From Yoonia vestfoldensis DSM 16212 (GTDB taxonomy: Bacteria > Pseudomonadota > Alphaproteobacteria > Rhodobacterales > Rhodobacteraceae): 64,000 bases of DNA. This document shows, one piece after another, positions 16,554 through 25,704 of this stretch. Position 1 is the first letter of the stretch. Every line of letters starts with the position of its first letter. The notes beneath the pieces were generated by a model that worked only from the letters and a program-made list of their open reading frames with translations, did not search any database and had not been told where the DNA came from. Both the position numbers and the translations under genes were made by a program. Location: assembly GCF_000382265.1 (NCBI RefSeq), contig NZ_KB907975.1:1-64000 (forward strand), written 5' to 3'.

Positions 16554-17915
16554 TTAGTCCGCGGCCGACATGATATAGGCAAGAAGGCCGATGGCATCGC
16601 GCAACTGCGTCCGCTGAATCTGGCCCCCAAGACAGACCCGGATCGATTCCGTGGGCTCGCAAGAAACGGTAAAAGCATCTGACGGCATGATCCCCAATCC
16701 GGTGCCCGCCATGCGCCCGATGATTTCGGCCCGCGTCACACCATCCGGCAAATGCAGCCAGATATTGAAGGCATGCGGGGCAGCTTCAAAACGGAACGCG
16801 CTCAGCGCCTGAGCCGCGATGGACTGACGTGCCTGACTTTCGTCGCGGACAAAGCGGCGGATGCCGTCCGCCGTGCCGTCGATGATCCAGCGCGTCGCAA
16901 GCGCCATCATCAAAGGTGACGGCATGACAGAGATGATCTTGATCTGATGCGCCAGTTCACGGGCCGCGTGACTGTTGGGCGCGACAGTATAGGCAAGCCG
17001 CAACCCCGCACCGATACATTTGGCAAGCCCGCCGATATGCCAGACCAGATCAGGCGCGAAATTGGCCAGTGGTGCCGGGGGGTGTGGCGGAATGAAACCG
17101 TAGGCGTCGTCCTCGATCAGTGGCAACCGATGCGCGGTAATCACATCGGCGATGGCCTGCCGCCGCGCAAGAGAGATCGTGCGCGTCGTGGGGTTGTTCA
17201 GCGTCGGGTTCAGATAAAGCGCCTTTGGCCGATGCTCGCGGATCGCCGCATCGAGCACGGCTGTATCAATCCCATCCGCGTCACCGCGAAGCCCGACCAA
17301 ACGCAGCCTGAGTCGCGCGCAGATACTGCGTATTCCCGGATAGGTCACATCCTCGCATAACACGACATCGCCGGGCTGCGTCAGGCTCATGAGGATCGCA
17401 AGGATCGTCGGATGCGCACCGGGCGTCACGGCAACCCGGTCAAGCGACGGGACAAGGCCGCGCAGCGACAGCCATGTCGATGCCGCTTCTTTGTCGATCT
17501 GGCTTCCTGTGGATGATTGGTATCGCAGCAAGTCGATCAGATTGGCAGTGACCGTCTGCACGCCCGCTTCCATCCGCTCCAGAAGAGCGGGTTCGCTTGG
17601 CTCCGGCGGCAGGTTCATCGTCAGATCGACATCGGCCTGTCGACGATGTTCGCGCTGGGGGTCTTGGCGTTTGGTCCCGATTGCAAAGGTCCCGCGCCCG
17701 ACGTGGCTGTTCACAAGGCCGCGGTCCCGCGCCTCGACATAGCCACGCGACACGGTTGTAAAGTCGATCCCCAACCTGTCAGCAAGCTTGCGCTGCGGCG
17801 GCAGGCGGACGCCGTCGCGCAGGGTGCCATTTGCGATCGCCTCTGCGATTGCATCGGCAAGCTGGAGATAGCGGGCGGGCCCGTCGGCGCGCAGAATCGG
17901 TGTCCAGTCCTTCAT
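16554..17915 (-). CDS. MocR-type GntR regulator with aminotransferase-like domain
   Basis: This 453-residue protein has an N-terminal GntR winged helix (about 10-80; LADAIAEAIANGTLRDG, RLPPQRKLADRLG). Joined to it is a fold-type I aminotransferase-like domain with PLP features: TPGAHPTIL, LNPTLNNPTTRT, IEDDAYGF and the lysine segment GGLAKCIGAGLRLAY. MocR proteins use PLP to sense amino compounds or vitamin B6. It is divergent from the Nit1C cluster across 248 bp, so it is the best candidate regulator of that cluster in the window. That link is inference. Confidence 0.85.
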   Translation of the reverse strand: MKDWTPILRADGPARYLQLADAIAEAIANGTLRDGVRLPPQRKLADRLGIDFTTVSRGYVEARDRGLVNSHVGRGTFAIGTKRQDPQREHRRQADVDLTMNLPPEPSEPALLERMEAGVQTVTANLIDLLRYQSSTGSQIDKEAASTWLSLRGLVPSLDRVAVTPGAHPTILAILMSLTQPGDVVLCEDVTYPGIRSICARLRLRLVGLRGDADGIDTAVLDAAIREHRPKALYLNPTLNNPTTRTISLARRQAIADVITAHRLPLIEDDAYGFIPPHPPAPLANFAPDLVWHIGGLAKCIGAGLRLAYTVAPNSHAARELAHQIKIISVMPSPLMMALATRWIIDGTADGIRRFVRDESQARQSIAAQALSAFRFEAAPHAFNIWLHLPDGVTRAEIIGRMAGTGLGIMPSDAFTVSCEPTESIRVCLGGQIQRTQLRDAIGLLAYIMSAAD

Positions 17916-18163
17916 CGTGAAACGCTATCGCGCGGAGATCAGTAATTGAAGCGTTTTGTATGGATTTTGCGGCAATTGCGCATTTTTTCTTTTTACAAAG
18001 ACGGAAGATTGGTCAGTTCTGCCAAATAAAACGCAGTGCCCCTGCGTTTGACGCGATTATTGTATGCATAATTGAATCAAATATTGATTGGATTTTAGAC
18101 CGTGCGGCAGGGTGATGAGGCATCACGGCCAGTCACGGCCGACCAACCCAAGGGGAGCCTGAT
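17916..18163. promoter_or_regulatory. Divergent control region between mocR and the Nit1C cluster
   Basis: This A+T-rich 248-bp region contains a perfect dyad AATCAA-ATA-TTGATT at 18075-18089 and the palindrome TATGCATA at 18063-18070, about 75-100 bases upstream of the first nit gene. TTGACG near 18047 could be a -35 element. I saw no convincing sigma-54 site, which nitrogen-starvation genes often have. Binding of the MocR protein here is likely but unproven. Confidence 0.4.
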
Positions 18164-18646
18164 ATGCCTGCAGTCACGCAAGAAAAACACAAGGACGGCG
18201 ACTTTTTCGTCGATTACGAAGACAAGGTCTTTGAAGATGTGAAGGCAGAGCCGGGCCAGAAGGCGCTGGTGACTTTCCACACCGTCGCCTTCGAAGGCTC
18301 GATCGGCTTGGTGAATATGCTGAACGCCATCCGTCTGGCCCGCAAGGGGTTCGAGACATCCATCCTGCTGTACGGGCCGGGTGTCACGCTTGGTATCCAG
18401 CGCGGATTTCCGACACTGGGCGATGCGGCGTTTCCGGGGCACCAGAACTTTGCCGATAACCTCAAAAAGTTCATGGCCGAGGGCAGCAAGATCTATGCCT
18501 GCCGTTTTGCCTTGCAGGCGCTTTATGGCCACGGCGAAGCGTCGCTGCTGCCCGGCATCATCCCGATCGCGCCGCAGGATGTGTTGGACCTCAAGCTGCT
18601 GCATGTCCGCGACAATGCGGTGATCGTCGATACCTGGACGCTTTAG
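18164..18646 (+). CDS. nitB: MSMEG_0572/Sll0783-family nitrogen starvation response protein
   Basis: This 160-residue cytoplasmic protein matches the first protein of the Nit1C cluster: [13 protein letters not shown] near the N-terminus, [30 protein letters not shown] in the middle, and an [13 protein letters not shown] segment. The fold resembles DsrE-like small alpha/beta proteins, but its reaction is unknown. The cyanobacterial homologue is induced by nitrogen starvation. It opens a seven-gene unit; a hairpin in the 54-bp gap to the nitrilase gene may tune their ratio. It ends in TAG. Confidence 0.88.
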   Translation: MPAVTQEKHKDGDFFVDYEDKVFEDVKAEPGQKALVTFHTVAFEGSIGLVNMLNAIRLARKGFETSILLYGPGVTLGIQRGFPTLGDAAFPGHQNFADNLKKFMAEGSKIYACRFALQALYGHGEASLLPGIIPIAPQDVLDLKLLHVRDNAVIVDTWTL

Positions 18647-18655
18647 TCACGCCGC

Positions 18656-18678
18656 GCCGGGGCGTCTGGCGTCCCGGC
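18656..18678 (+). other. Intercistronic hairpin between nitB and nitC
   Basis: GCCGGGGCG (18656-18664) can pair with CGTCCCGGC (18670-18678) across a 5-nt loop with one G-T pair. No T-run follows, so it is more likely an mRNA stability or attenuation element than a full terminator. Confidence 0.4.
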
Positions 18679-18700
18679 TGACCCCTTTGGGAGAAATGCC

Positions 18701-19666
18701 ATGTCACGCAGCGTAAAGGCGGCAGCCGTCCAGATCGCACCGGATCTGACCAGTCGCGACAAGACATTGGCGCGCGTTCTTGACGCGATCGACGAGGCTG
18801 CGGGAAACGGGGCCGACCTGATCGTCTTTCCCGAAACCTTCGTGCCATTCTATCCCTATTTTTCATTCGTGCTGCCCCCCTGCAAACAGGGCAAGCCGCA
18901 TCTTCACCTCTACGATCAGTCTGTCACGGTCCCGTCTGACGCCACCCGCCGCGTCGCCGAACGCTGCGCCCACCATGGTGTCGTCGTAGTGCTTGGCGTG
19001 AATGAACGCGACCACGGGTCTTTGTACAATGCGCAGCTGATTTTCGACAGCGACGGCACGCTTTTGCTGAAGCGGCGCAAGATCACGCCGACCTATCACG
19101 AACGGATGGTCTGGGGCCAAGGCGACGGTGCCGGTCTGCAGGTTGTTGACACAAGTGTCGGTCGTGTCGGTGCCTTGGCGTGCTGGGAACATTACAATCC
19201 GCTTGCCCGCTATGCGCTGATGACACAGCATGAGGAAATTCATGTCGCGCAATTTCCCGGATCGCTCGTAGGTCCGGTATTCGCGGAACAGATCGAAGTC
19301 ACGCTACGCCACCACGCCCTTGAATCCGGCTGTTTTGTCGTGAATGCCACGGGCTGGCTGACTGATGACCAGATCGAAAGCATCACACCGGACCCCGACC
19401 TGCAAACGGCCCTGCGCGGCGGCTGCATGACCTGCATGGTCACCCCCGAAGGCCGTCACGTCGTGCCACCACTGACCAGTGGCGAAGGCATTCTATACGG
19501 TGATCTGGACATGGCGCTGGTGACCAAGCGCAAGCGAATGATGGATTCCGTGGGCCATTACGCGCGGCCAGAGCTGCTTTCGTTGCAGCACAACACCGAC
19601 CTGACGCCGACACGGCACGTTACGGCAACCGGCCCCCAATTTCAGCCGATCCCATTGGAGGATTGA
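18701..19666 (+). CDS. nitC: Nit1-type nitrilase (Sll0784 family)
   Basis: This 321-residue carbon-nitrogen hydrolase has the catalytic triad in place: Glu45 ([10 protein letters not shown]), Lys127 ([11 protein letters not shown]) and Cys161 ([12 protein letters not shown]). The FVPFYPY and CWEHYNPL segments are typical of the Sll0784/Nit1 branch, which hydrolyses nitriles to acids plus ammonia and is found inside Nit1C clusters. In pseudomonads the cluster is linked to growth on cyanide as nitrogen source. The cluster order here is the same, so a role in releasing ammonia from a nitrile or cyanide-derived compound is likely. The true substrate is unknown. Confidence 0.92.
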   Translation: MSRSVKAAAVQIAPDLTSRDKTLARVLDAIDEAAGNGADLIVFPETFVPFYPYFSFVLPPCKQGKPHLHLYDQSVTVPSDATRRVAERCAHHGVVVVLGVNERDHGSLYNAQLIFDSDGTLLLKRRKITPTYHERMVWGQGDGAGLQVVDTSVGRVGALACWEHYNPLARYALMTQHEEIHVAQFPGSLVGPVFAEQIEVTLRHHALESGCFVVNATGWLTDDQIESITPDPDLQTALRGGCMTCMVTPEGRHVVPPLTSGEGILYGDLDMALVTKRKRMMDSVGHYARPELLSLQHNTDLTPTRHVTATGPQFQPIPLED

Positions 19667-19667
19667 T

Positions 19668-20792
19668 ATGCAAGCAACAACCGGCGATCTGATCAACGAC
19701 CTGCAGACCCGCGGCATGCGGCTGGTCGATCCGCATGCGGGCGCCGACAGTCGCCGTGGCGGTGCGGGTCCGACCGATCACAAGGCGATCACCATCGGGG
19801 GTCTGACCGTGATGATCCCGGTGCATACCGCGACGGCCTTTGACTCGCCCTATCTGGTCGAAGCGCCCGATGCGGCGGGCAATGCACGTGTGCTCAAGGA
19901 CGGCGCGTTCTTTGCCGACGTGCAGTTCCCGCAACGGGCAAAGTTCCTTGACCTGTCGACGGCAGAGGGTGTCCCTTACGGCCATATCGCGCAATTGCAT
20001 GCCAAGGACGTGCTGGCGACCACGGTGTTGCAGACCTGTATCCGCTATGAAAGCCGCAAGAAAACCTGCAAGTTTTGTGCGATTGGCCAAAGCCTTGCCG
20101 CGGGCCGCACGATTGCCCACAAAAGCCCTGCGCAACTGGCCGAGGTCGCCCGCGCCGCTGTGCTGTTGGATGGCGTCAGGCACATGGTCATGACGACCGG
20201 CACGCCCGCAGGCAAGGATCGCGGCGCCAAGGTACTGGCCGACAGCGCCGAGGCCATCCGCGCCGCCGTTGATCTGCCCTTGCAGGCGCAATGCGAACCG
20301 CCCGAGGATGACGCATGGCACCGCCGCATGAAAGACGCGGGTATCGACAGCCTTGGCATGCATCTGGAGGTCGTCACACCGGCGCTGCGTGCGCAGATCA
20401 TGCCGGGCAAGGCGCAGGTATCGCTGGACAAGTATTTTGACAGCTTTGGTGCGGCGGTGGATGTTTTCGGCTGGGGGCAGGTGTCGACCTATATCCTTGC
20501 GGGGCTGGGCGATACGCAAGACGCGATCCTGTCGATGTGTGAACGGCTGACCGCAATCGGTGTCTATCCGTTTGTTGTGCCGTTCGTGCCTGTCACCGGC
20601 ACTCCGCTTGAAAGCCATCCCGCGCCGACGGCGGCTTTTATGCACGGGGTGCTTGGCCCGCTGTCGCAGATGATCGTCGATCAGGGAATGCGGGCAGAGG
20701 ATATCAAGGCAGGCTGCGGCCGCTGCGGGGCCTGTTCGGCCTTGTCGGCCTTTGAAAAATTCAAACAACCGGCACAGGCGCGCGCGCTATGA
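19668..20792 (+). CDS. nitD: MSMEG_0568-family radical SAM protein
   Basis: This 374-residue protein starts one base after the nitC stop, behind GGAGGA. The iron-sulfur cysteines are Cys124, Cys134 and Cys137 (CIRYESRKKTCKFC), a C-x9-C-x2-C spacing rather than the usual C-x3-C-x2-C. A C-terminal cysteine cluster (CGRCGACSALSAFEKF) may hold a second cluster. It is the radical SAM member of Nit1C with unknown reaction, perhaps activating or building the nitrile substrate. It overlaps nitE by ATGA. Confidence 0.9.
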   Translation: MQATTGDLINDLQTRGMRLVDPHAGADSRRGGAGPTDHKAITIGGLTVMIPVHTATAFDSPYLVEAPDAAGNARVLKDGAFFADVQFPQRAKFLDLSTAEGVPYGHIAQLHAKDVLATTVLQTCIRYESRKKTCKFCAIGQSLAAGRTIAHKSPAQLAEVARAAVLLDGVRHMVMTTGTPAGKDRGAKVLADSAEAIRAAVDLPLQAQCEPPEDDAWHRRMKDAGIDSLGMHLEVVTPALRAQIMPGKAQVSLDKYFDSFGAAVDVFGWGQVSTYILAGLGDTQDAILSMCERLTAIGVYPFVVPFVPVTGTPLESHPAPTAAFMHGVLGPLSQMIVDQGMRAEDIKAGCGRCGACSALSAFEKFKQPAQARAL

Positions 20793-21331
20793 TCATCGAA
20801 CGCCCCGAAGCCTTTGTGACCCCGGAATTCCTGATCCGTCTTGCGACAGAAAGCTGGGAAATCGGCGGCGCTGCGTCTTTGCGGCATCGCACCTTTGTTG
20901 CGGAACAGGGCATCTTTGCAGGTCATGACCGCGATGCCATCGACCGGACGGCCTTGCCGCTGGTGGCCGTGTCCACGATGGCGTCAGAGGCCGATGAGGT
21001 CGTCGGCACCGTGCGCATCCACGAAGACAGCCCCGGCATCTGGTGGGGGTCGCGTCTGGCTGTTGCGCCCGATTACCGCCGTGTCGGGCGGTTGGGGGCG
21101 GAATTGATCCGGCTTGCGGTCGGCACGGCGCATGCGCGCGGCTGCACCGCATTTCTGGCGCATGTGCAGATGCAGAATGTCGCACTTTTTGAAAAGCTGA
21201 AGTGGCGGTCGCTGGGCGAACACGATCTGCACGGCCACCCGCATATGCAGATGCAGGCCGATCTTGCGGCCTATCCGCCTGTCATTGATCCCGCACGCGG
21301 GTGGATGGCGCTGACACGGCGGGCGGCATGA
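20789..21331 (+). CDS. nitE: MSMEG_0567/Sll0786-family GNAT N-acetyltransferase
   Basis: This 180-residue GNAT-fold protein has the acetyl-CoA loop region around VAPDYRRVGRLGAELIRLAVG and the family-typical start FRHRTFV-like LRHRTFVAEQGIF. It belongs to the conserved Nit1C set; the acceptor is not known. It overlaps both neighbours by four bases (20789-20792 and 21328-21331), which indicates translational coupling in a single transcript. Confidence 0.88.
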   Translation: MIIERPEAFVTPEFLIRLATESWEIGGAASLRHRTFVAEQGIFAGHDRDAIDRTALPLVAVSTMASEADEVVGTVRIHEDSPGIWWGSRLAVAPDYRRVGRLGAELIRLAVGTAHARGCTAFLAHVQMQNVALFEKLKWRSLGEHDLHGHPHMQMQADLAAYPPVIDPARGWMALTRRAA

Positions 21332-22302
21332 CTGATCTGGCGGCGCTTGCTGCGCATCTGGCCGCGCATCCGCATGTCATCGGCAAGCGCGACATCGACG
21401 TCGCCTGCGCCGCGCTTGACCTGACGCAGCACAGCCCCGGACGCCCCGGCGACGATGCCGCCGCGATCCGCGACGGCGACGGCTGGCAGTTGATGGCGAC
21501 CGAAGGGTTCATGAACGATTTCGTGGCCGCGGCCCCGTGGTTCGCGGGCTGGTGCGCGGTCATGGTCAACATGAACGATATCCTTGCAATGGGGGGCAGA
21601 CCGACAGCCGTGACCAACGCGCTATGGGCGCCCGACATAGCCATCGCACAGGAAATCCTGCGCGGGATGAAAGACGCGTCAGACGCCTATGACATCCCGA
21701 TTGTCGGGGGGCATACAAACCTGCACACAGCGCAGCCGCAACTCGCTGCGGCGATCTGGGGTCGCGCCAACGCGCTGATCACAAGTTTTGACGCGCAGCC
21801 CGGGGATGTCGTGATCACCTGCGCGGATCTGCGCGGCGCCTATGCGGGCGACAGCAGCAACTTTCCCGCCTTTTTACAGGCACCCAAAGACCGCCTGCGC
21901 GCAGATATGGCGATTTTGCCGGCATTGGCCGAAGCCGGTCTTGTGACCGCAGGCAAGGATATCAGCCAAGGCGGCATCGCCGGAACAGCGCTGATGCTGG
22001 CGGAATGCTCCGGCGTGGGTATCACGATCGACCCCGCCCGTATCATGGCCCCGGATGGCGACCTGACACGGTGGATGACGGCCTTTCCGAGCTTTGGCTT
22101 TCTGTTGACCGCAACCCCCGAAAACGCGGCCGCTGTGCTGGCACGCTTTCATGCGTGCGATATTGCGGCCACCGTGATCGGCGATGTTGTTGCGGGCAGC
22201 AGCCTGAGCCTGTCTGACGCCGCGCGCGCGCATCTGGTCTGGGATCATGCCGCAGCCCCCTATCTTGGCCTTGCCCCGCCCAAGGAGCCTGCCCATGCCT
22301 GA
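21328..22302 (+). CDS. nitF: Sll0787-family AIR synthase-like protein
   Basis: The ATG at 21328 overlaps the nitE stop (ATGA); an in-frame GTG at 21301 lies inside nitE and is unlikely. The 324-residue protein has the two-domain PurM/SelD/ThiL fold: GDDAAAIRDGDGW near residue 42 for metal-ATP binding, VNMNDILAMGGRPTAVTNALW, and GGHTNLH. Such enzymes form phosphorylated imidate or amide intermediates using ATP, which fits nitrile or amide chemistry. The reaction in Nit1C is not known. Confidence 0.88.
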   Translation: MTDLAALAAHLAAHPHVIGKRDIDVACAALDLTQHSPGRPGDDAAAIRDGDGWQLMATEGFMNDFVAAAPWFAGWCAVMVNMNDILAMGGRPTAVTNALWAPDIAIAQEILRGMKDASDAYDIPIVGGHTNLHTAQPQLAAAIWGRANALITSFDAQPGDVVITCADLRGAYAGDSSNFPAFLQAPKDRLRADMAILPALAEAGLVTAGKDISQGGIAGTALMLAECSGVGITIDPARIMAPDGDLTRWMTAFPSFGFLLTATPENAAAVLARFHACDIAATVIGDVVAGSSLSLSDAARAHLVWDHAAAPYLGLAPPKEPAHA

Positions 22303-22573
22303 GACGATTTTCCGCATCCGCTGGCCTGACGGGACCGAGGAGGACTGCTATTCCCCGTCGACCGTGATCCATGACCACCTGACGGCGGGTCAGACCTATC
22401 GTGTGGATGATTTTGCAGTGCGCAGTCGCACCGCGCTTGATCTTGGCGCGCGGCGGGTTGCGGCGAAATACGGATTCCGCTGCAGTTCTGCCGATGCACA
22501 GGCGGCCAAGATTGCCACCGCTATCGCCCGCTATCACCCCGAGGAGAGTGTCACATGTCTGTCAATCCGCTGA
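22295..22573 (+). CDS. nitG: MSMEG_0570-family nitrogen starvation response protein
   Basis: This 92-residue protein starts at the ATG at 22295 (MPETIFRIRWPDGTEEDCYSP), overlapping nitF by eight bases with AAGGAG upstream. The sequence CYSPSTVIHDHLTAGQTYRVDDF and a C-terminal cysteine are typical of this small family, which is known only from Nit1C-type clusters. Function is unknown; it may be an accessory subunit. It overlaps nitH by 19 bases. Confidence 0.88.
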   Translation: MPETIFRIRWPDGTEEDCYSPSTVIHDHLTAGQTYRVDDFAVRSRTALDLGARRVAAKYGFRCSSADAQAAKIATAIARYHPEESVTCLSIR

Positions 22574-23838
22574 CGCCCGCACCGCGCGCGCATGTCACAA
22601 CTTTGATCGTTGGCGCCGGACAGGCGGGCATGTCCGCGTCCTATTATCTGTGTCAGGCGGGTATCGATCACGTCGTGCTGGAACGCTACAAGCGGTTCCA
22701 CGCATGGAAAGAGGATCGCTGGGACAGCTTTTGTCTGGTGACCCCGAACTGGCAATGCAACCTGCCCGATTTTCCCTATCGTGGCGATGATCCGACGGGC
22801 TTTATGCTCAAGGACGAGATTGTCGCCTATGTCGAAGGTTTCTGCGACAGTTTCGACGCCCCCCTGCACGAAGGCGTGACGGTGACCCGCGTCGAAAAGG
22901 TCAACGGGATTTTCGAGGTCGACACCGATCAGGGGCTGTGGTCCGCTGACAATGTCATTGTCGCATCCGGCGGATACGACCGCCCGATCACGCCGCCCTA
23001 TGCCAGCAAGCTGGCACCGGGTATCACGCAGATCCATTCCAAAACCTATCGCCGGCCGTCGGATATCCCCGAGGGTACTTGTCTTGTCGTCGGCACCGGC
23101 CAGTCGGGTGTGCAGCTGATGGAGGATCTGCGTCTCGCCGGCCGTGATGTGCGGCTGGCTGTCGGACCTGCACCGCGCAGCCCGCGCTGGTATCGGGGCA
23201 AGGATGCGACGGACTGGCTGCACCAGATGGGGTATTACAAGATCACGATCGCGGAGCAACCTGACCCGAAAGCAACCGAGGCAAAGACCAACCATTACAT
23301 GTCCGGCCGCGACGGCGGCCACGAGATCGACCTGCGGCGCTTTGCGCTGGACGGACTGCAAATGTACGGGTCGGTGTCGGATATGGATGGGACCAAAATC
23401 CGGTTTCTACCGGATCTGGCGCAAAATCTTGACGACGCCGACAAGAGCTATGTCGGCATCCGCACGATGATCGACGCCTATATTGCGCGTGAAGGGATTG
23501 ATGCACCGCCTGCGCCGCCGTTCGAAAAAGTCTGGCGTCCAGACACCGAGATCACGCAAATCGACGCTGCGCTTGAAGGGATCACCTCTGTGCTTTGGTG
23601 CATCGGCTTTCGGCCGGATTATGACTGGCTCCGGGTCGATTGTCTGGACGTGCGCGGTCGCCCGATCCACACGCGCGGCGTCTGTGACGAGGATGGCATT
23701 TTCTTTCTGGGGCTGGGCTGGCTGCACACGTGGGGATCAGGCCGGTTTCTGAGCGTGGCAGAGGATGCCGCCCATGTCGTCAGGACAATCGCGAACCGGC
23801 AAGAGGCAACCGGCAAGCGGATGACCCTTGCAGTCTAG
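22555..23838 (+). CDS. nitH: MSMEG_0569-family flavin-dependent oxidoreductase
   Basis: This 427-residue FAD/NADPH protein resembles flavin monooxygenases: FAD motif LIVGAGQAGMSASYYLC near residue 18, an NADPH motif VVGTGQSGVQLMEDL near 176, and a C-terminal GRFLSVAEDAAHVV flavin-contact segment. It closes the seven-gene Nit1C unit and could oxidise a nitrogen compound to feed the nitrilase. The stop is TAG; no cluster-specific glycosyltransferase follows. The 206 bases after it hold no gene. Confidence 0.9.
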   Translation: MSVNPLTPAPRAHVTTLIVGAGQAGMSASYYLCQAGIDHVVLERYKRFHAWKEDRWDSFCLVTPNWQCNLPDFPYRGDDPTGFMLKDEIVAYVEGFCDSFDAPLHEGVTVTRVEKVNGIFEVDTDQGLWSADNVIVASGGYDRPITPPYASKLAPGITQIHSKTYRRPSDIPEGTCLVVGTGQSGVQLMEDLRLAGRDVRLAVGPAPRSPRWYRGKDATDWLHQMGYYKITIAEQPDPKATEAKTNHYMSGRDGGHEIDLRRFALDGLQMYGSVSDMDGTKIRFLPDLAQNLDDADKSYVGIRTMIDAYIAREGIDAPPAPPFEKVWRPDTEITQIDAALEGITSVLWCIGFRPDYDWLRVDCLDVRGRPIHTRGVCDEDGIFFLGLGWLHTWGSGRFLSVAEDAAHVVRTIANRQEATGKRMTLAV

Positions 23839-24044
23839 CCATGTGGCGTCGCTGCCCCGTCCGGCATGGGCGATACATGCGAAATGCGGGTATCGACCGT
23901 CACAGTGGCCCGGCCCATTCGGATGCCGCAGACGCGGCACCCATCCCATCGACAAACGGACGTGCGGCAGATCGCAGGCGATGCGCGACCTGACCTTGCG
24001 CAAAGGCACGGCTGGTCGCCCAAGCAGACGCAGCTTGTGCAGGT

Positions 24045-25610
24045 CTACTCCACCGTAACCCAGCGCAGCATGAAGAAATTGTCGGGACGCTGGACAAGAT
24101 CGATGCCATCGCGCGCGGCCCATGCAAGCGGTTCGGTATAAAGCGGGACATAGGCCATGTCGTCCTGCAGGATGCCCGCGATTTCATCCAGCATCGCCTG
24201 CCGTGTGCTGGTGTCGATCTCTTGCTGGACCAGCGGCAGCAATGCGTCGATCCGCGCGTTCGAATAGCCGCCGAAATTCCATGTACCCAGCTGTTCGGTC
24301 GGCGTATGTGCCAAAAAGCGGATCGGGTGTTCGGCATCGAACGTGCCCGGCGACCAGCCCAGCAGGTACATATCGTAATTGTCGCCGCGCAATTCGTCCC
24401 AATAGGTCCGCACAGGGATGGTTTCGAGCTGCGCCGTCATGCCGACCTGCCCCAGCATCCCGGCCATCGCCTGACAGACCGCCTCGTCATTGATGTAGCG
24501 GTCGTTGGTGCATTTGAAATTGAAGGTGAAGCCATCGGGATAGCCCGCCTCGGCCAGCAGGGCGCGCGCCGCCTCGGGGTCGAGCGCGGGGCGGTCGGCA
24601 TGGATGTCCGAATAGCCCGACAGCCCGGCGGGTTGCAGCTGCGACGCGGGTTCTGCCATGCCTGACAGCAAAACCTGGTTGATGGCCGCGACATCAATTG
24701 CCGCCGCGACGGCCTGCCTGACACGGACATCCTGGAACGGATTTGGCGTATCCGTTCCTCTCAACGTTGCCTGATCGTGGCCAAAGCCCAGAACGATCAC
24801 CCGCGCCTCCAACCCCTCGAAGACCTGAATGCCGTCCGTTTCACGCAGACGCGCGACATCACGGATCGGGATCGGCGCCAGCATGTCGACATCGCCCGCG
24901 ATCAATGCGGCCAGACCCGTTGCGGCATTGTCGATCGGATTGAAAATCGCCTCGGTGATGTTGTGTTCGGGGGTGTCCCACCAGTCAGGATTGGGCACCA
25001 GCCTGATCTCGACGCCCGGTTCGCGCGCGGTCAGGATAAAGGGGCCGGTTCCGTTGGTGTTGAGCGTGGAATATGTTTCAGCATCGCGGGCGGGCGTCTC
25101 TGCGCCGTTGGCTTCGGCCCAGGACCGGCTCATCATCATCCAATTGGCGATGCTGTCAGGAAAGATCGGGTTGGGGGCGGACGTGACGATATCGACGGTG
25201 AAATCATCGACGACGCGCACTTCGGAAACAGGCGCGAACCATGATCTGACGTCGGATTGTTCGGAAATACCCCGTTCATAGGAAAACAGCACGTCATCGG
25301 CGGTGAACGGGCTGCCGTCATGGAAGGTGACACCTTCGCGCAGCACGAAACGCCAGCCGTTCTCGCCGGTCAGCGGCTCCCAGCTAGTGGCCAGCGACGG
25401 TTCCAGCATCATGTCCTTGCCGCGCCGGACGAGACCTTCGTAGACATTGTTCAGAAACGACGTCACCGGCGCAAGGTTGGCGGCATGCGGGTCCATGGTC
25501 TGCGGGTCGGTCGTGCCCGCCCAACGGAATGTTTCGGCCTGCGCCAGCGATCCTGTCATCAGAAAAGTCGTCGCGGCCAGCGTGCGCAGCAATGTCCGGG
25601 TGCGTGTCAT
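24045..25610 (-). CDS. ABC transporter substrate-binding protein, family 5 (Dpp/Opp type), orphan
   Basis: The start at 25610 (MTRTRTLLRTLAATTFLMTGSLAQA) gives a 521-residue exported protein; the longer frame lacks a signal peptide. FRWAGTTDPQTMDPHAA and FHDGSPFTADDVLFSYERG are hallmarks of peptide/nickel/opine-type binding proteins. It lies 94 bases downstream of phnM on the same strand, but no permease or ATPase of this family is present in the window. It may feed an importer encoded elsewhere, possibly for a phosphonate-containing peptide or amino compound. This link is inference. Confidence 0.85.
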   Translation of the reverse strand: MTRTRTLLRTLAATTFLMTGSLAQAETFRWAGTTDPQTMDPHAANLAPVTSFLNNVYEGLVRRGKDMMLEPSLATSWEPLTGENGWRFVLREGVTFHDGSPFTADDVLFSYERGISEQSDVRSWFAPVSEVRVVDDFTVDIVTSAPNPIFPDSIANWMMMSRSWAEANGAETPARDAETYSTLNTNGTGPFILTAREPGVEIRLVPNPDWWDTPEHNITEAIFNPIDNAATGLAALIAGDVDMLAPIPIRDVARLRETDGIQVFEGLEARVIVLGFGHDQATLRGTDTPNPFQDVRVRQAVAAAIDVAAINQVLLSGMAEPASQLQPAGLSGYSDIHADRPALDPEAARALLAEAGYPDGFTFNFKCTNDRYINDEAVCQAMAGMLGQVGMTAQLETIPVRTYWDELRGDNYDMYLLGWSPGTFDAEHPIRFLAHTPTEQLGTWNFGGYSNARIDALLPLVQQEIDTSTRQAMLDEIAGILQDDMAYVPLYTEPLAWAARDGIDLVQRPDNFFMLRWVTVE

Positions 25611-25704
25611 GTCATGGTCCTGTCGTCGTGTTGCGGTTTCAACGGCATTTGCTTGGCAGGCCGCACGAACCCCGACTGTCGCAGAAAATGCCGCATAAAC
25701 CACC

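Noticed and set aside
17916..18163. Sigma-54 promoter for the Nit1C cluster
   Set aside because: No TGGCAC-N5-TTGCA-like site was found by eye.
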